NCBI GenBank assembly: GCA_016490735.1
Contig: JAEMWC010001531.1
Span: forward strand, 1 to 64,000
DNA from: Pachyseris speciosa
Taxonomy: Eukaryota > Cnidaria > Anthozoa > Scleractinia > Pachyseridae
DNA length: 64,000 nucleotides
Reading direction: 5' to 3'
Made by a program: the position numbers and the translations under genes. How positions within the stretch are numbered: position 1 is the stretch's first letter; every line of letters starts with the position of its first letter. A model generated the notes under the pieces. That model had not been told where the DNA came from and did no database searches. It saw nothing but the letters and a program-made list of their open reading frames with translations. Shown in pieces: positions 11,513 through 22,337 of this stretch.

Positions 11513-12909
11513 ACTGTAGCAGCATCTAGTTCTAAAGTTGTATGCAAAATGTTATGGAAGTGTTTTTTTAGACTTTGCTTCTCAATTGCTTCATGATGCC
11601 TTTTCATAACACAGCAGTGTCTAGTTATAAAGTTTGCATAAAAAATGTTAGTGTTTATTTAAGACTTAGCTTCTCAGATGGTTATGCTTTTTCATAACAA
11701 AGCAGCATCTAGATATAAAGTTGGCATACAAAATGTTATAGTGTTTTTTTTAGGTTTTGCTTCTCAGATGATTCCCTATACTTTTTCATAACCTAGGATC
11801 TTGTTAATGTAAATTCTTCCATAGTTCGATGAAAGTAAGTATACACGAAAAAGTAACAATACAAGGTTTTTTTAATTTATAAATAAAGTATTATTTGAAA
11901 TGAAGATGTTGTCATGGCAGTTGTTTACTTTCTGTTGGGACAACGTTCATATTGTCCCGGTAATGTTTTTCCTTTAGGTGGGTTTGTTAGGGATCCAAGG
12001 AATCGATAAAGGAAGTAAAAAGTTTGTTCCACTCGCCAGTTTGAACACAGTTTTGGGGATATACAAGCTTTGGTATGGGTCCTCAGCACTTCACGTAGGC
12101 GTCAGTATTCGATCACGAACACGTTTCATACTTAACATGAGTCTCGTGTTCCAGTCCAACACCACAGAGCACTTGATGTGTGTCGTTTAGAATACTTTAA
12201 AACCTCACGTACGCGTCAGTATTCGAACATGAACACGTTTCATACTTCGCACGAGTCTCGTTTTCCAGTCGAACACCATAGAACACTTAATGTTTGTCGT
12301 TAAGAATACCTTAAAAACCTCACGTATGCTACAGTATTCGGACAGGAACACGTTTCATCCTTCGAATGAGTCTCGTGTTCCAGTTGCACGCTTCGGAACT
12401 CGTTAAGTGTTGTCTGACCGCACTACGCGGTAGTGCGTATTACCTGTATAAAACCTATTTCTTAATGACACAAGACATCTTTGGAGGTGAAAAAATGTGA
12501 CAACTTCCGTATTCAAAGCGTGCAATTCTCGAAAATTATAGCACACTTGACGTAGCCATTAGTATTCGAAGACGTACACGTCAGAAGTGGCGTCGTGCAT
12601 CTCGTGTTCAAGTCGCAAACTCTCAAACAACTGGGAGTATCCGAAAATGTTCGAGTCATAAATGATGACTATATCTTCGAAGAACATCTAATGTAACATT
12701 AATCTACCAAAATGTGGCCCGTATGATTTATGGAACACTTCGAGTCATTCACAAGTATTCAATTTGAATACTGAAAAACAGGCCAGATTCTAATAGAATA
12801 TTCCAGGTGTATTTCGAGTCAGCCGTAATCGAATACGTCAGAACATTGCGGTATACACGGCGTGCGCCGATCCGTATTCGAGCGAATTCGGGCCCGAATA
12901 TTTGGCTTT
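11513..12909 (+). repeat. Large dispersed repeat, copy 1
   Basis: About 1.4 kb that recurs at 19701-21068 at high identity. Internal layout: three tandem units of about 90 bp beginning near 11518, 11613 and 11701; three tandem units of about 113-116 bp beginning near 12091, 12204 and 12320 (each with TCACGTA.GCGTCAGTATTCG-like starts); a short palindrome CCGCACTACGCGG at about 12418-12430; and a right end rich in GAATAC/GTATTC, finishing TTGGCTTTTCGCGCAGTG. A diverged copy of the right end occurs at 60138-60623. The sharp shared terminus GCGCAGTG suggests the end of a DNA transposon. No transposase is encoded within it. Confidence 0.8.
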
Positions 12910-14055
12910 TCGCGCAGTGAGACTACTAACATTATTGCCAAACTTCATCTCAAATGAGCTAGTTCCCGATAAGCGCAAGTTGAAAAGTAAAATTCAATTT
13001 GAAATCAAACCGCATAATGCGCTTGCCTTCCAGTTGGTAATAATTTGTGATACAAACTTCTCCGTGGCTGAAATCACCTCCGTTCGATATTTATCGCAAG
13101 AATATGTCTTAATTATTACTTTGCCTTTTTACAATTATGTATATAAACTGAATCACTAGGTCTTTAAACGAAAATACTTACGGTAGAGCTAAAAAACTAC
13201 TTTTCAGTTAGAAAACAGCTGAACTCAACTAGTAGATAATCATCACGACGAAAAAAAAAAACAAGATGTAATACAGTAAATCCATTCTAAGTAGAGATTG
13301 TGTCATGCCAAGGAAGGGCGCATTTTGTCACATCAGCGTCGGCAAGACAAGACTTAGTTCTTCCCCAAGAGCAAATTCTTTGTTCGGCAAAACTGTAGGC
13401 GTTTTAAGACATGTTAACCATACCTCTGCATAATAAACCTTGCCCTTGTATTAATTGTCTTGAAATAAAGCAAAGAATGACCTAAAAGTAACAAAACTAA
13501 ACTTAGCCATGATTCGAGAACCTAAAATATGTTAAACAATCTTTAGAAAAAAATTAAAACAATTTATCCAACTTACCGCCGAAACAGCAATATAAGAGGC
13601 CGACCAATCTTTCATTTTATCCACGGTACTCTTTTATTCACAGGCTTTCGGCAGGAAATGACCTTTTATGCCTTGTCTTGTATCGAATGTTGATCGAAGA
13701 GTGTCCGATGCGGTTAAAAGAGTAGTCTGAGTGCAGGATACTAGAGACATCAACACACATCACCGAGGTGCTCTATGAAGACACCTGCACAGAACTGCAG
13801 AGAGTCAATCAATTAGCCTTGCATAAAGCAATAAACGACCTGGTGAGAGTGAATCTCTTGTGGGTTTATAACGGATGAATGGCGCGTCTTCATTGGCCAA
13901 TTCAGCCAACAGGTCATAATAGACAACGACATTTTGAGGATGTTTACCCAAGTTCATTATGCCGATTGTCAAACTGGATCTTCCTGTACTAAATATATCA
14001 TCAAAATAAAAGTGCTTCAGCCTGAATTTTCTGCTCAGAATCGACAAAACTATGA
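12910..14055. other. Intron DNA, nothing firm
   Basis: No conserved protein, RNA or repeat recognised. A minus-strand open frame at 13805-14047 has no recognisable domain and lacks splice support. Confidence 0.45.
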
Positions 14056-14597
14056 CGCTCCTAAATATATAATACTTGTTTCATATAGATATAACTCGAT
14101 GTAGAAATGTCCAACTTGTTTTCAAATAAACACAATACTTCTTTGATATATGTATGACTTCTCCTAAATATATAATACTTGTTTCATATAGATAAAACTC
14201 GATTTAGAAATATCCAACTCAGTTGTTTCCAAATAAACAAAACATCTTGTAAATATATAAAACTTCCGGATTCCCTGTTTTAGGTAAACCCGTTTTCCAG
14301 AGGCCTGGGTACTAACTGTGGTATCGATTTGCAATAATCTAATCGATAAGAAGTTTTATATATGCGGCGAGCCAAGCTGACAAGTCCTATTTGTGTGCAC
14401 CAAGTCAAATATTTGAAACAAGTTTTGCATGTGTGCTTCAAGTTGTAGAAATATTCAAAGGAAGTTTTGTATAGGTAATCACATGATTTCGAGTGCAATT
14501 TGGAATAAATAAGCACGAGTAATTTTTTTCAAAGACTCACAAAATTGCACGAGCCCGTAGGGCGAGTGCAATTTATGGTCTTTGAAAAAAATTACAA

Positions 14598-14633
<36 letters not shown>

Positions 14634-15452
14634 GTGATTACTTATTAATAATATACATGAAAAAATTGCGAGATAGCTTCTTAACGTTGCAGAAGCAACG
14701 CAACGAAGATAAGGTGAACCAAAACAACAGTTTTCTCGATGTTTTTAAGCGTTTTTAGCTGTAAAAACTGGCTAAACAATTACAGGCTATAGCTATAAGG
14801 CTCTTTTGTTTGCTAAGTGTCTATCAAGCGCTGTAATTATTACCTTCAGGCTTTCTAGTTCGTTATCTTCGCCTTGTTTGTCCTTGTTTGTTTATTTAAT
14901 CTCGGCGTCACTCCATCAACGGACTCGTAATTCCAATTACGTCGGTAATTCCCTTCTCTGGACACCACTGTTTCCAAACAGACAGCTAACATACAGTGCT
15001 TTTCGCAGCCGTTTCTCCTTTTTTGAGCTGTTTTGCAGCTTCTCTGCTGTTATTGCGGTCACGAAGAAAGAAAACCTGCTCAAAAAGCCAGCCATTGTTT
15101 TGGCTCGCAGAGTCGCTTGCAGCTCTTCAGACTTTGCGCCATTCAGAGGCCGCGTTTGATTGGCTCAATCGCAACGCCTTTGTTTATCAACCAATCAGAA
15201 TCCTCAGTTTTTTACCTTGTTTGCACTGTATTTCCTTTTTTCTGCACCGAATTACCTTTTTTCTGCACCGGTGTTTCCTAAAAACTGCATTTCTCTTAGC
15301 CAATCAGAATCGAGAAATTTTTTCATGTATATTATTAATATACTTACAAGATGTTTTGAAAACAAGTTGGGTATTTCTACATCGAGTTACATCTATATGA
15401 AACAAGTATTATATATTTAGGAGAAGTCTTATATATATCAAAGAAGTATTTT
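14056..15452. repeat. Nested foldback element
   Basis: The outer left part contains two tandem copies (about 14056-14147 and 14160-14250) of an AT-rich block including TATAATACTTGTTTCATATA. The right end (about 15340-15452) carries the same block inverted. Inside, AATAATATACATGAAAAAAT at about 14645-14664 pairs with its inverse at about 15317-15336, marking a second, inner inverted-repeat element, and a complete 170-bp palindrome lies at 14474-14644. No transposase frame was seen. Confidence 0.7.
14474..14644. repeat. Palindromic MITE
   Basis: Two arms of about 65-70 bp are reverse complements (GTAATCACATGATTTCGAGT at the left, matching ATCATGTGATTAC at the right end), separated by about 30 bp. 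The arms contain GTGCAATTTGGAATAAATAA and its inverse. It is noncoding and forms a strong hairpin on paper. Confidence 0.75.
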
Positions 15453-16269
15453 TGTCCGTTTTGGCGCGTCATACAAAACGAGCCAGATTTAGTGCCGTTG
15501 TTCCTTTCAATTGTATTACAACTTTTAAAAAATAAACTTAATCACGCCAAAGCTACACTTGACATTGATTATCTAAACAGATTTCTTAGAAATTTTATTT
15601 TGAGCCACTTCGGTCCACTTCCTTTGCTGGGAATCCGACGAGTTTAACGTGTATTTAAGCACTTAGTCAGCAAACAATCTACTAACAGTACACGTACATA
15701 AAATATAGGAGATCAGGGCAATAATCAAAGTGGCTAGGAGCCACTGAACTCGGAAAATATATTACAGACCACTCGTGTGTAAATGGCTTTGATTCATTTG
15801 TTAGTTAACAGTTATTCACGGAAGTGGAAGTGAATAGCGGTGGATATTTGCCCAGTATATACCACACAAGCTGAATAACTAGCGCACCAAAACATTACTT
15901 CAGCTTTATGTGTAACAATATACCGACAAGCGGTCGGTAATTTTAAAATTAATCTCGCACGCCGGCTGCTCGGAGGTGAATAGTACTTTGCTAATCACCT
16001 CCAAGTTGACTAATCACAGCAAAGTTCCTCCCCTTCTGTATATTTCTCGTTAGTCTTTTGTAGTATCTTGGTGAAATTTGCTTTTTTCATTGGACTGTTT
16101 TCATGGTCGTAATTTTGGTTGTACAGTATACGTGTTTCATGGTTGGAATTTTAGTCGATTACATATGCGGAATATTTGTCAACCTTTATGCACCTATTAG
16201 CGGATGTAAAATGTGTTTACTGACAGAAATCGAAGGAGTTAAGGAGTGATATCAGCCTCACACCTACAA
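15453..16269. other. Intron DNA, nothing recognised
   Basis: No exon, RNA gene or second-copy repeat could be supported here. Confidence 0.4.
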
Positions 16270-17655
16270 CTCAGAGCCGGCGTCATCGAACCTGCCAAAG
16301 TCTGGTTAAACCAATTTCCTACTACTTTCAAGAAAACAATAGACTTAAACCTCCTAGTGGAGTTACCCCACTTTGACTATTGCTGCCTGTTTGGGATGAA
16401 CTCAGCGTTACCTTGAGTGAAAAACTCCAGAAACTCCAAAATAGGGCTGCCAGGGTCATTACAGGTCCAATTATGACACTTGTGCCAGTATCCTCCTAAA
16501 TAGGCTCAGCTGGGACAATATCTCCACACGAAGGAAAAAGCTTAAGGCAATGTTAATGTTTAAAATAGTTAAAGGGCTTTCCCCAGCGTACCTGCAGGAT
16601 TTATTTAGCATCCGTAGTACACCGTATAACTTAAGCGATTCTGAGATTAAACTAAACCTGCCCAAGCCACGCACGAACTATTGTGAGCGTGCCTTGGGCT
16701 ACAGCGGGGCGCTACCATGGAATAGCCTACCCGTAAATTAAGAAAATCAGACTCTCTTGGATATTTTAAAAGGGAACTTGACAAATTCTACAGCGATTAT
16801 CAGTCGGGCTCCCACACGGCAATCTTGTAAAACAGTGCTGTTTTAATTCATTTTATTAATGTACTACAAACTGAAGATTTACCGTGTATAAATAAATAAA
16901 TAAATAAAGTATGTATGTATGTAGTGGTGAAGCTGCTTGTACACCACCGGAAGTCAGGTTCAATTTAAATGCCTGACCGCAGGTTATTATATGATAAGCC
17001 TGGAAAATCTGGTCCGGCATTCAGAGACGAGGTAATAGCTTGGTTTTTCCAGGCTTTGAAAGTAACTCTGTTCAAACATCGAACTCGGCTGATAATATGA
17101 GAAGTCTTAAGAGTTTTTATGAAATTTATGATCTCGAGATTTACAATATAAATTGTTCTCCTTTAACTTCCGCAATAAATAATATAAGAGAAAATGTTTA
17201 AACTGATAAGAAAATATGAGAAAACGAGAGCTTATCTTTTGCTTCCTTCTTTCATCAAGGCAAGCGAAGGACGGGAACAAATTATCGTATCGAAACTTTA
17301 GGATTATCTTGTTTGTTCCTTTCACTTGATTTTTGTTCTTTTGTATGAAGAGTTCCAACATGTAGGATAACTGTCGAAAAGGCTGGAACTTGTTATTTTC
17401 ATCTGCTATTTAGAAAAACCAAAACCAAACCGAAACAAAACAAAAACAAAAAAAGTACAAAAGATGCCGGGAAAAAAAGACCTTTTTCAATCAAGGATTC
17501 TCAATGACAAATATTGCATCTTTAATATTAAGGATTGAGTTTGAAGCTATTCCTTCATGTTTCGTCTAATTTGGAATATTAGTATTATGTAATAATTGAC
17601 TTTTTTTCAGAATGAGCCATTTTTAAATGGCTTCGCTGTCATGTAAAACGATATC
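16270..17655. repeat. Dispersed repeat, copy A, split by a LINE
   Basis: The flanks 16275-16360 and 16922-17650 align with 53750-54590 plus 56508-56600, for example AAAGTCTGGTTAAACCAATT, ACACCACCGGAAGTCAGGTT and AAATGGCTTCGCTGTCATGT. Without inserts the unit is about 0.8 kb. It is noncoding and of unknown class. Copy A is interrupted only by the LINE at 16361-16921; copy B at 53.7 kb carries different insertions. Confidence 0.8.
16361..16921 (+). mobile_element. CR1/L2-like LINE 3' end, with target duplication
   Basis: The plus strand encodes the tail of a LINE reverse transcriptase with frameshifts: RAARVITG-like sequence near 16450, then an open stretch from 16550 (MLMFKIVKGLSPAYLQDLF). 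It ends in (AAATA)n followed by (GTAT)n. The hexamer TAGTGG flanks it at 16355-16360 and 16922-16927, and the paralogous repeat at 53.8 kb lacks the insert, so the boundaries are well supported. It is 5'-truncated and inactive. Confidence 0.85.
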
Positions 17656-17709
17656 GTTGTTGATAGCCGAGTTAATCTTTTGTCTCACGATTGAGTCACA
17701 AAGATGTGG

Positions 17710-17754
17710 ATCGCGACGTTTCGACCGCTATACTGCTGGTCTTCATCAGGCGAT
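17710..17754 (-). ncRNA. Hammerhead ribozyme candidate
   Basis: Read on the minus strand the order is: stem I strand ATCGC, core CTGATGA, stem II GACC/GGTC with an 11-nt loop, GAAA, C, then GTC as the cleavage triplet, and stem I strand GCGAT. Stem I (5 bp) and stem II (4 bp) pair perfectly and all core positions are present. Hammerheads with a very short helix III are known in the terminal repeats of Penelope-like elements. Here helix III would be 2 bp without a loop, so self-cleavage as a monomer is doubtful and a dimeric fold is more likely. Confidence 0.8.
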
Positions 17755-18045
17755 GGTGTCGACTGGCTGCGTGTGAGTATAAGAAGCACCGTGGCTGGTG
17801 GTGATTGATGCGTTTCGATCCTCGCTTATGCTGTTGTTGACAACATACATTTTCAAAAGTGACCGTTACAAGTTTTGCTACTTGTTTATATACTTTTAAT
17901 ACAGGGGTCTGGATCCAAGATCAAGAAAAACTATCTTAACAGTAAATATGTAAAAGGATACACCTTATTAATAAAGCTTCACTGCTGGTTTAAATTCTTG
18001 GATAAATAAGGTTTCCTTAATTTTGCAATGATAATCGGTTTTGCC

Positions 18046-18423
18046 CTACGCTAAAATGTCAAAATGATCCCACTTGATGTTGTGTCCAGCGGTTTTAATG
18101 TGGTCAGCAATAGCTGATGTGTGGTCATTTTTAGTGAGCGCCTTGAAATGTTCAGTTTTCCTGTCAAGAAGTCTTCTTTTTGTCTTACCGATGTAAAAAT
18201 CAGTGCAGTCCCAGCAACCGGCCTTATAAATGACTTTAGACTTCTGAGAGCGGTTTAAGCGGTCGTTATAAGGAAAGAAAGACTTGATGCGGAGAGTGTT
18301 CTGAAAAACTATCTTAAGGTTGACGCAGGAGTAGACCGCTCTCAGAAGTCTAAAGTTATTTACAAGGCCGGTTGCTGGGACTGCACTGATTTTGACATCG
18401 GTAAGACAAAAAGAAGACTTCAT
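18046..18423 (-). pseudogene. Penelope GIY-YIG endonuclease fragment
   Basis: This 125-codon open stretch encodes the C-terminal GIY-YIG endonuclease of a Penelope-like element. The YIG part of the motif is in DFYIGKTKRRLLDRKTEHFKA, preceded by the zinc-finger-like CWDC and followed by HTSAIADHIKTAGHNIKWDHF, the usual helical part with its histidines. In the intact element this nuclease nicks target DNA for reverse transcription. The N-terminal RT is absent; upstream sequence turns into the inverted second copy near 18300, so the first residues of this frame are not native. Inactive. Confidence 0.85.
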
Positions 18424-19090
18424 GACACAGCATCAAGTGGGATCATTTTGACATTTTAGCGTCGGGCAAAACCGATTATCATTGCAAAATTAAGGAAACC
18501 TTATTTATCCAAGAACTTAAGCCAGCTTTTAATGTGAACATTAGTAGTGAGAAGTTGTTGCTTTATTAATAAGGTGCATCCTTTTACATAAATTATTTAC
18601 TATTAAGATAGTTTTTCTTAATCTCGGTTCCAGACCCCTGTATTAAAAGTATGTAAACAGTTTTCAAAAATTGTAACGGTCACTTTTGAAAATGTATGTT
18701 GCCTAGCATACGAAACGTCAAGTCTATATAAAATCCGTTGGTTATATAAATCCGCTGTTTGTGTTTTATTTTTAATCAAGCTACGATGGCCTAACAAGAG
18801 TTTATATGATATAGTGTAGTACTAATATTGAGTTCCAGACTACACCAACTCTCTGAATTGTGAGAACACGTGTAAGGTGTCTGGTTTTTTTTTTTTTTTT
18901 TTTGAGAAATTACTTTTTTAGTCAGTATTTTAAAATGTTTAGTACAATCTTCCCTCAGAAATATAACTGCTCTCATTGTGTAAAAAGTATAATTAGGAAC
19001 TGAAATGAATAATTTGTTTTGAATAAATAATTATTAGTCAGCAATAATACTGATAACTTACATTTAATACTTATTTCTTCTTTACTTCCA

Positions 19091-19269
19091 GCTGTTTAAT
19101 GCACGGTTAAAGGTTTCAAGTGACCAGGAAAAGGAAAACTTGCAGTCATTGAATTATGATTATGTCAGTGATGAGGAGAATGGTGCTGGACTGAACAAGG
19201 GAAAGTGGGTGGTCCACCGTCCAATCCAGAGGTCAGGAAGGGCAAGTTTACTAATGAACGGCTCCACAG
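19091..19269 (+). pseudogene. Exon-like fragment of unknown protein
   Basis: A pyrimidine-rich tract ending TTACTTCCAG at 19081-19090 is followed by an open frame reading LFNARLKVSSDQEKENLQSL, then an acidic patch with YDYVSDEENGAG and KGKWVVHRPIQRSG, ending at a stop near 19279. The acidic-then-KWVV(H/R)RP arrangement looks like conserved protein and not chance, but I do not recognise the family. It sits just upstream of copy 2 of the large repeat, so it may be the last exon of that element's protein. Further fragments to about 19580 are in other frames. It is on the opposite strand to the FN3 gene. Confidence 0.4.
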
Positions 19270-19700
19270 CGGATAAACAATAGCCAGCGAGAGGACCTGA
19301 GGCCTCGTGTACCAAGAGTTGAGGGTGCGCCATCAGAGAGGCAAAGGCAGCCTGGGCTTTAGCAGACACCGAGCCTGCAACAGGAGGTGAACACTCAGTG
19401 GAAGAGGATGATGAAAGGATCAAACACACCCAACTCCTGAACAGCATTCAACACCAGTTTCTATTGTGCATAGAAGTGATCAAGACAAGCAAAGAAGGGA
19501 ACATAGACACACACCACGCTCTCTTAGGAGACAGAGGCGTGCCATCCAAGTTGACTCTGAATAGTTTAAATACAAATACATGTAGTTAGAAGAAAATTTA
19601 AAAAAACTGAATAAAATAATTGATTTATTAATACATTTTATTAATACGTGTAGTTCATGTTGAAAATATTGTTGACAGCAAACCTTAAGGTTGTCACATA

Positions 19701-21068
19701 CATGTAGCAGAATCTAGTTCTAAAGTTGCATGCAAAATGTTATAGAAGTGTTTTTTTTAACTTTGCTTCTCAATTGCTTCATGATGCCTTTTCATAACAC
19801 AGCAGCGTCTAGTTATAAAGTTTGCATAAAAAATGTTAGTGTTTATTTAAGACTTAGCTTCTCAGATGGTTATGCTTTTTCATAACAAAGCAGCATCTAG
19901 ATATTAAGTTGGCATACAAAATGTTCTAGTGTTTTTTTAGGTTTTGCTTCTCAGATGATTCCCTATACTTTTTCATAACCTAGGATCTTGTTAATGTAAA
20001 TTCTTCCATCGTTCGATGAAAGTAAGTATACACGAAAAAGTAACAATACAAGGTTTTTTTAATTTATAAATAAAGTATTATTTGAAATGAAGATGTTGTC
20101 ATGGCAGTTGTTTACTTTCTGTTGGGGCAACATTCTTATTGTCCGGTAACTTTTCTCCTTTGGGTGGGTTTTGTTAGGAATCCAAGGAATCGATAAAGGA
20201 ATTAAAAAGTTTGTTCCACTCGCCAGTTTGAACACAGTTTGGGGGATATACAAGCTTTGGTATGGGTCCTCAGCACTTCACGTAGGCGTCAGTATTCGAT
20301 CACGAACACGTTTCATACTTAACATGAGTCTCGTGTTCTAGTCCAACACCACAGAACACTTGATGTGTGTCGTTTAGAATACCTTAAAACCTCACGTACG
20401 CGTCAGTATTCGAACACGTTTCATACTTCGCACGAGTCTCGTTTTCCAGTCGAACACCACAGAACACTTAATGTTTGTCGTTAAGAATACCTTAAAAACC
20501 TCACGTATGCTACAGTATTCGGACAGGAACACGTTTCATCCTCCGAATGAGTCTCGTGTTCCAGTCGCACGCTTTGGAAATCTTAGCGTGTTCTCTGACC
20601 GCACTACGCGGTAGTGTGTATTACCTGTGTAAAACATATTTCTTAATCACACAAGACATCTTTTGAGGTGAAAAAATGTGACAGCTTCCGTATTCATAGC
20701 GTGCAATTCTCGAAAATTAGAACATACTTGACGTAGCCATTAGTATTCGAAGACGCACACGTCAGAAGTGGCGTCGTGCATCTCGTGTTCAAGTCGCAAA
20801 CTCTCAAACAACTGGGAGTATCCGAAAATGTTCGAGTTATAAATGATGACTATATCTTCGAAGTACATCTAACATGTAACATTAATCTACCAAAATGTGG
20901 CCCGTATGATTTATCGAACACTTCGAGTCATTCACAAGTATTCAATTTGAATACTTGTGTATTTCGAGTCAGCCGTAATCGAATACGTCAGAACATTGCG
21001 GTATACACGGCGTGCGCTTATCCGTATTCGAGCGAATTCGGGCCCGAATATTTGGCTTTTCGCCCAGT
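19701..21068 (+). repeat. Large dispersed repeat, copy 2
   Basis: Same order as copy 1 at 11513-12909: three units of about 90 bp (from about 19706), three of about 110 bp (starts near 20278, 20392, 20501), a GCACTACGCGGTAGTG palindrome at about 20600, and the GAATAC-rich right end finishing TTCGCCCAGT. Relative to copy 1 it lacks about 40 bp near 20958. Its right end directly abuts the LTR-like fragment that in copy 1's neighbourhood lies about 3.8 kb to the left. Confidence 0.85.
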
Positions 21069-21214
21069 TGATCATCAAGAAAGAAAGATAGCTTAGTGCG
21101 TGAAACTCGAGTTACAACCTTCCGTCTTTTCATTTGTATTTTGGTCTGCATTTTTCTGCATTGAGCACGCACATGATAAGTGACACAAACCATTGAACTG
21201 TTTATTCATTTATT
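21069..21214 (+). repeat. Isolated copy of the 7.76-kb LTR-like block
   Basis: It matches 7758-7907 (GATCATCAAGAAAGAAAGAT through ACTGTTTATTCATTT) at roughly 90 percent by eye. No gag or pol follows, so it is best explained as a solo or broken LTR. Confidence 0.6.
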
Positions 21215-21230
21215 TAGTATTTCCTATATA

Positions 21231-22091
21231 CAGTAAACACCCGGGTATAAGAACCTAGAATTTTTGGGTTCAGGCTGAATGGGTTCTTATATTTTGGGGT
21301 AGTTTTTCCGAACTCAGGCTGATTAGGTTCTTAGTAGGTTCTTATTTGTAGGAGTTGTCATAGTGATACCATTCAGAGAACTACTGTAGTACTAGTATGT
21401 CATAATGGTTGAACATTTGTATTTTAAACAGCAAAAATGCCAAGCCTTATTTTTTAAACAATAATAAATTCAGTATCATAGGCTACCATATTTACAGTTG
21501 TATTTCATAATAATGTAAATTGTTAACAGCAATATAAATATATAAATAAAAACAGCAAAAATAAATAAGAACCCAATTTAGGGAAACAAGAGGTACCTTG
21601 AAAAGCTGGTCGCAAGCATAAAGAAGAAAGAAACCAAATGCAACCTGAACATTTCAGAAGTTAGGGAATGTCAGGATCGAAATTCCTCAATGATTGAAGC
21701 ACAGAAAGAACAAACATTTTCTTTGGGTATCACTGTTACAGTTGGACTGAAAAAGACAAGAAGTAATGTGTATTTCACAGGAGCAAAAGTCAGGGCACTC
21801 TACAGATTTAAGTCCCAAGGCTACACCAGTATAATTTTATACAGTATTCTATACTCTGTATTTATAAGATTTTCAATTAAACAAATAATTTTCATGGTGT
21901 TTCTCAGAAATTTCACAATTTCTATCAATTAAAATCCAGTATTTTGGCTACAAAATAAGAGTGTTTTTTTGTATAAGAACCTATTGTTCTTTGCCAGCCT
22001 AAATAGGTTCTTATATATTTGGGTACTAAAATGCCCAATTTCAGCCTGTAGGTTCTTAAATCACTAGGTTCTTATACGCGGGTGTTTACTG
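21231..22091. mobile_element. Tc1/mariner-like MITE
   Basis: The ends are inverted repeats: CAGTAAACACCCGGGTATAA at the left and the inverse of CAGTAAACACCCGCGTATAA at the right, flanked by TATA on both sides (21227-21230 and 22092-22095). CAGT-type ends beside a TA target fit Tc1/mariner elements. The subterminal zones hold about nine copies of GGTTCTTAT or ATAAGAACC. The interior (861 bp in total) has no transposase, so it would be non-autonomous. Confidence 0.85.
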
Positions 22092-22337
22092 TATACCTTA
22101 ATAAACTGTAAATTAACTAAGTATACATAAACATTTTAATGTGATCACGGTGCTAAGGAAATGTGAAATGAAGTGTTGTTGTTGTCGTTGTTGTTGCGCC
22201 AAAATTGGAATTTTCCAGGTGTAGTAATACAACAGTCGGTCCAAGATAAAGATTATAACATAAACGGAGAAAAGGACCGTAGATCACCAGTTTAATACAC
22301 GTACACCCGTGCTTGTAATCACAATTGCGCTACTTTA

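Larger units (their letters stand above)
17701..18725. mobile_element. Penelope-like element, head-to-head inverted pair
   Basis: Two 3' portions of the same Penelope-like element face away from each other. The minus-strand arm runs about 18300 to 17701 and the plus-strand arm about 18311 to 18725. Both carry GIY-YIG endonuclease code around KAGCWDCTDFYIGKTKRR and a shared downstream block (GTAACGGTCACTTTTGAAAA in both senses). The plus arm has lost about 95 bp in its middle. Hammerhead sequence is complete at the minus-arm end (17710-17754) and reduced to GAAACGTC at 18712-18719 in the plus arm. The reverse-transcriptase part is missing. Confidence 0.85.

Noticed and set aside
17107..17361. 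Minus-strand 84-codon open frame in repeat copy A
   Set aside because: It is AT-rich, broken in copy B and has no domain.
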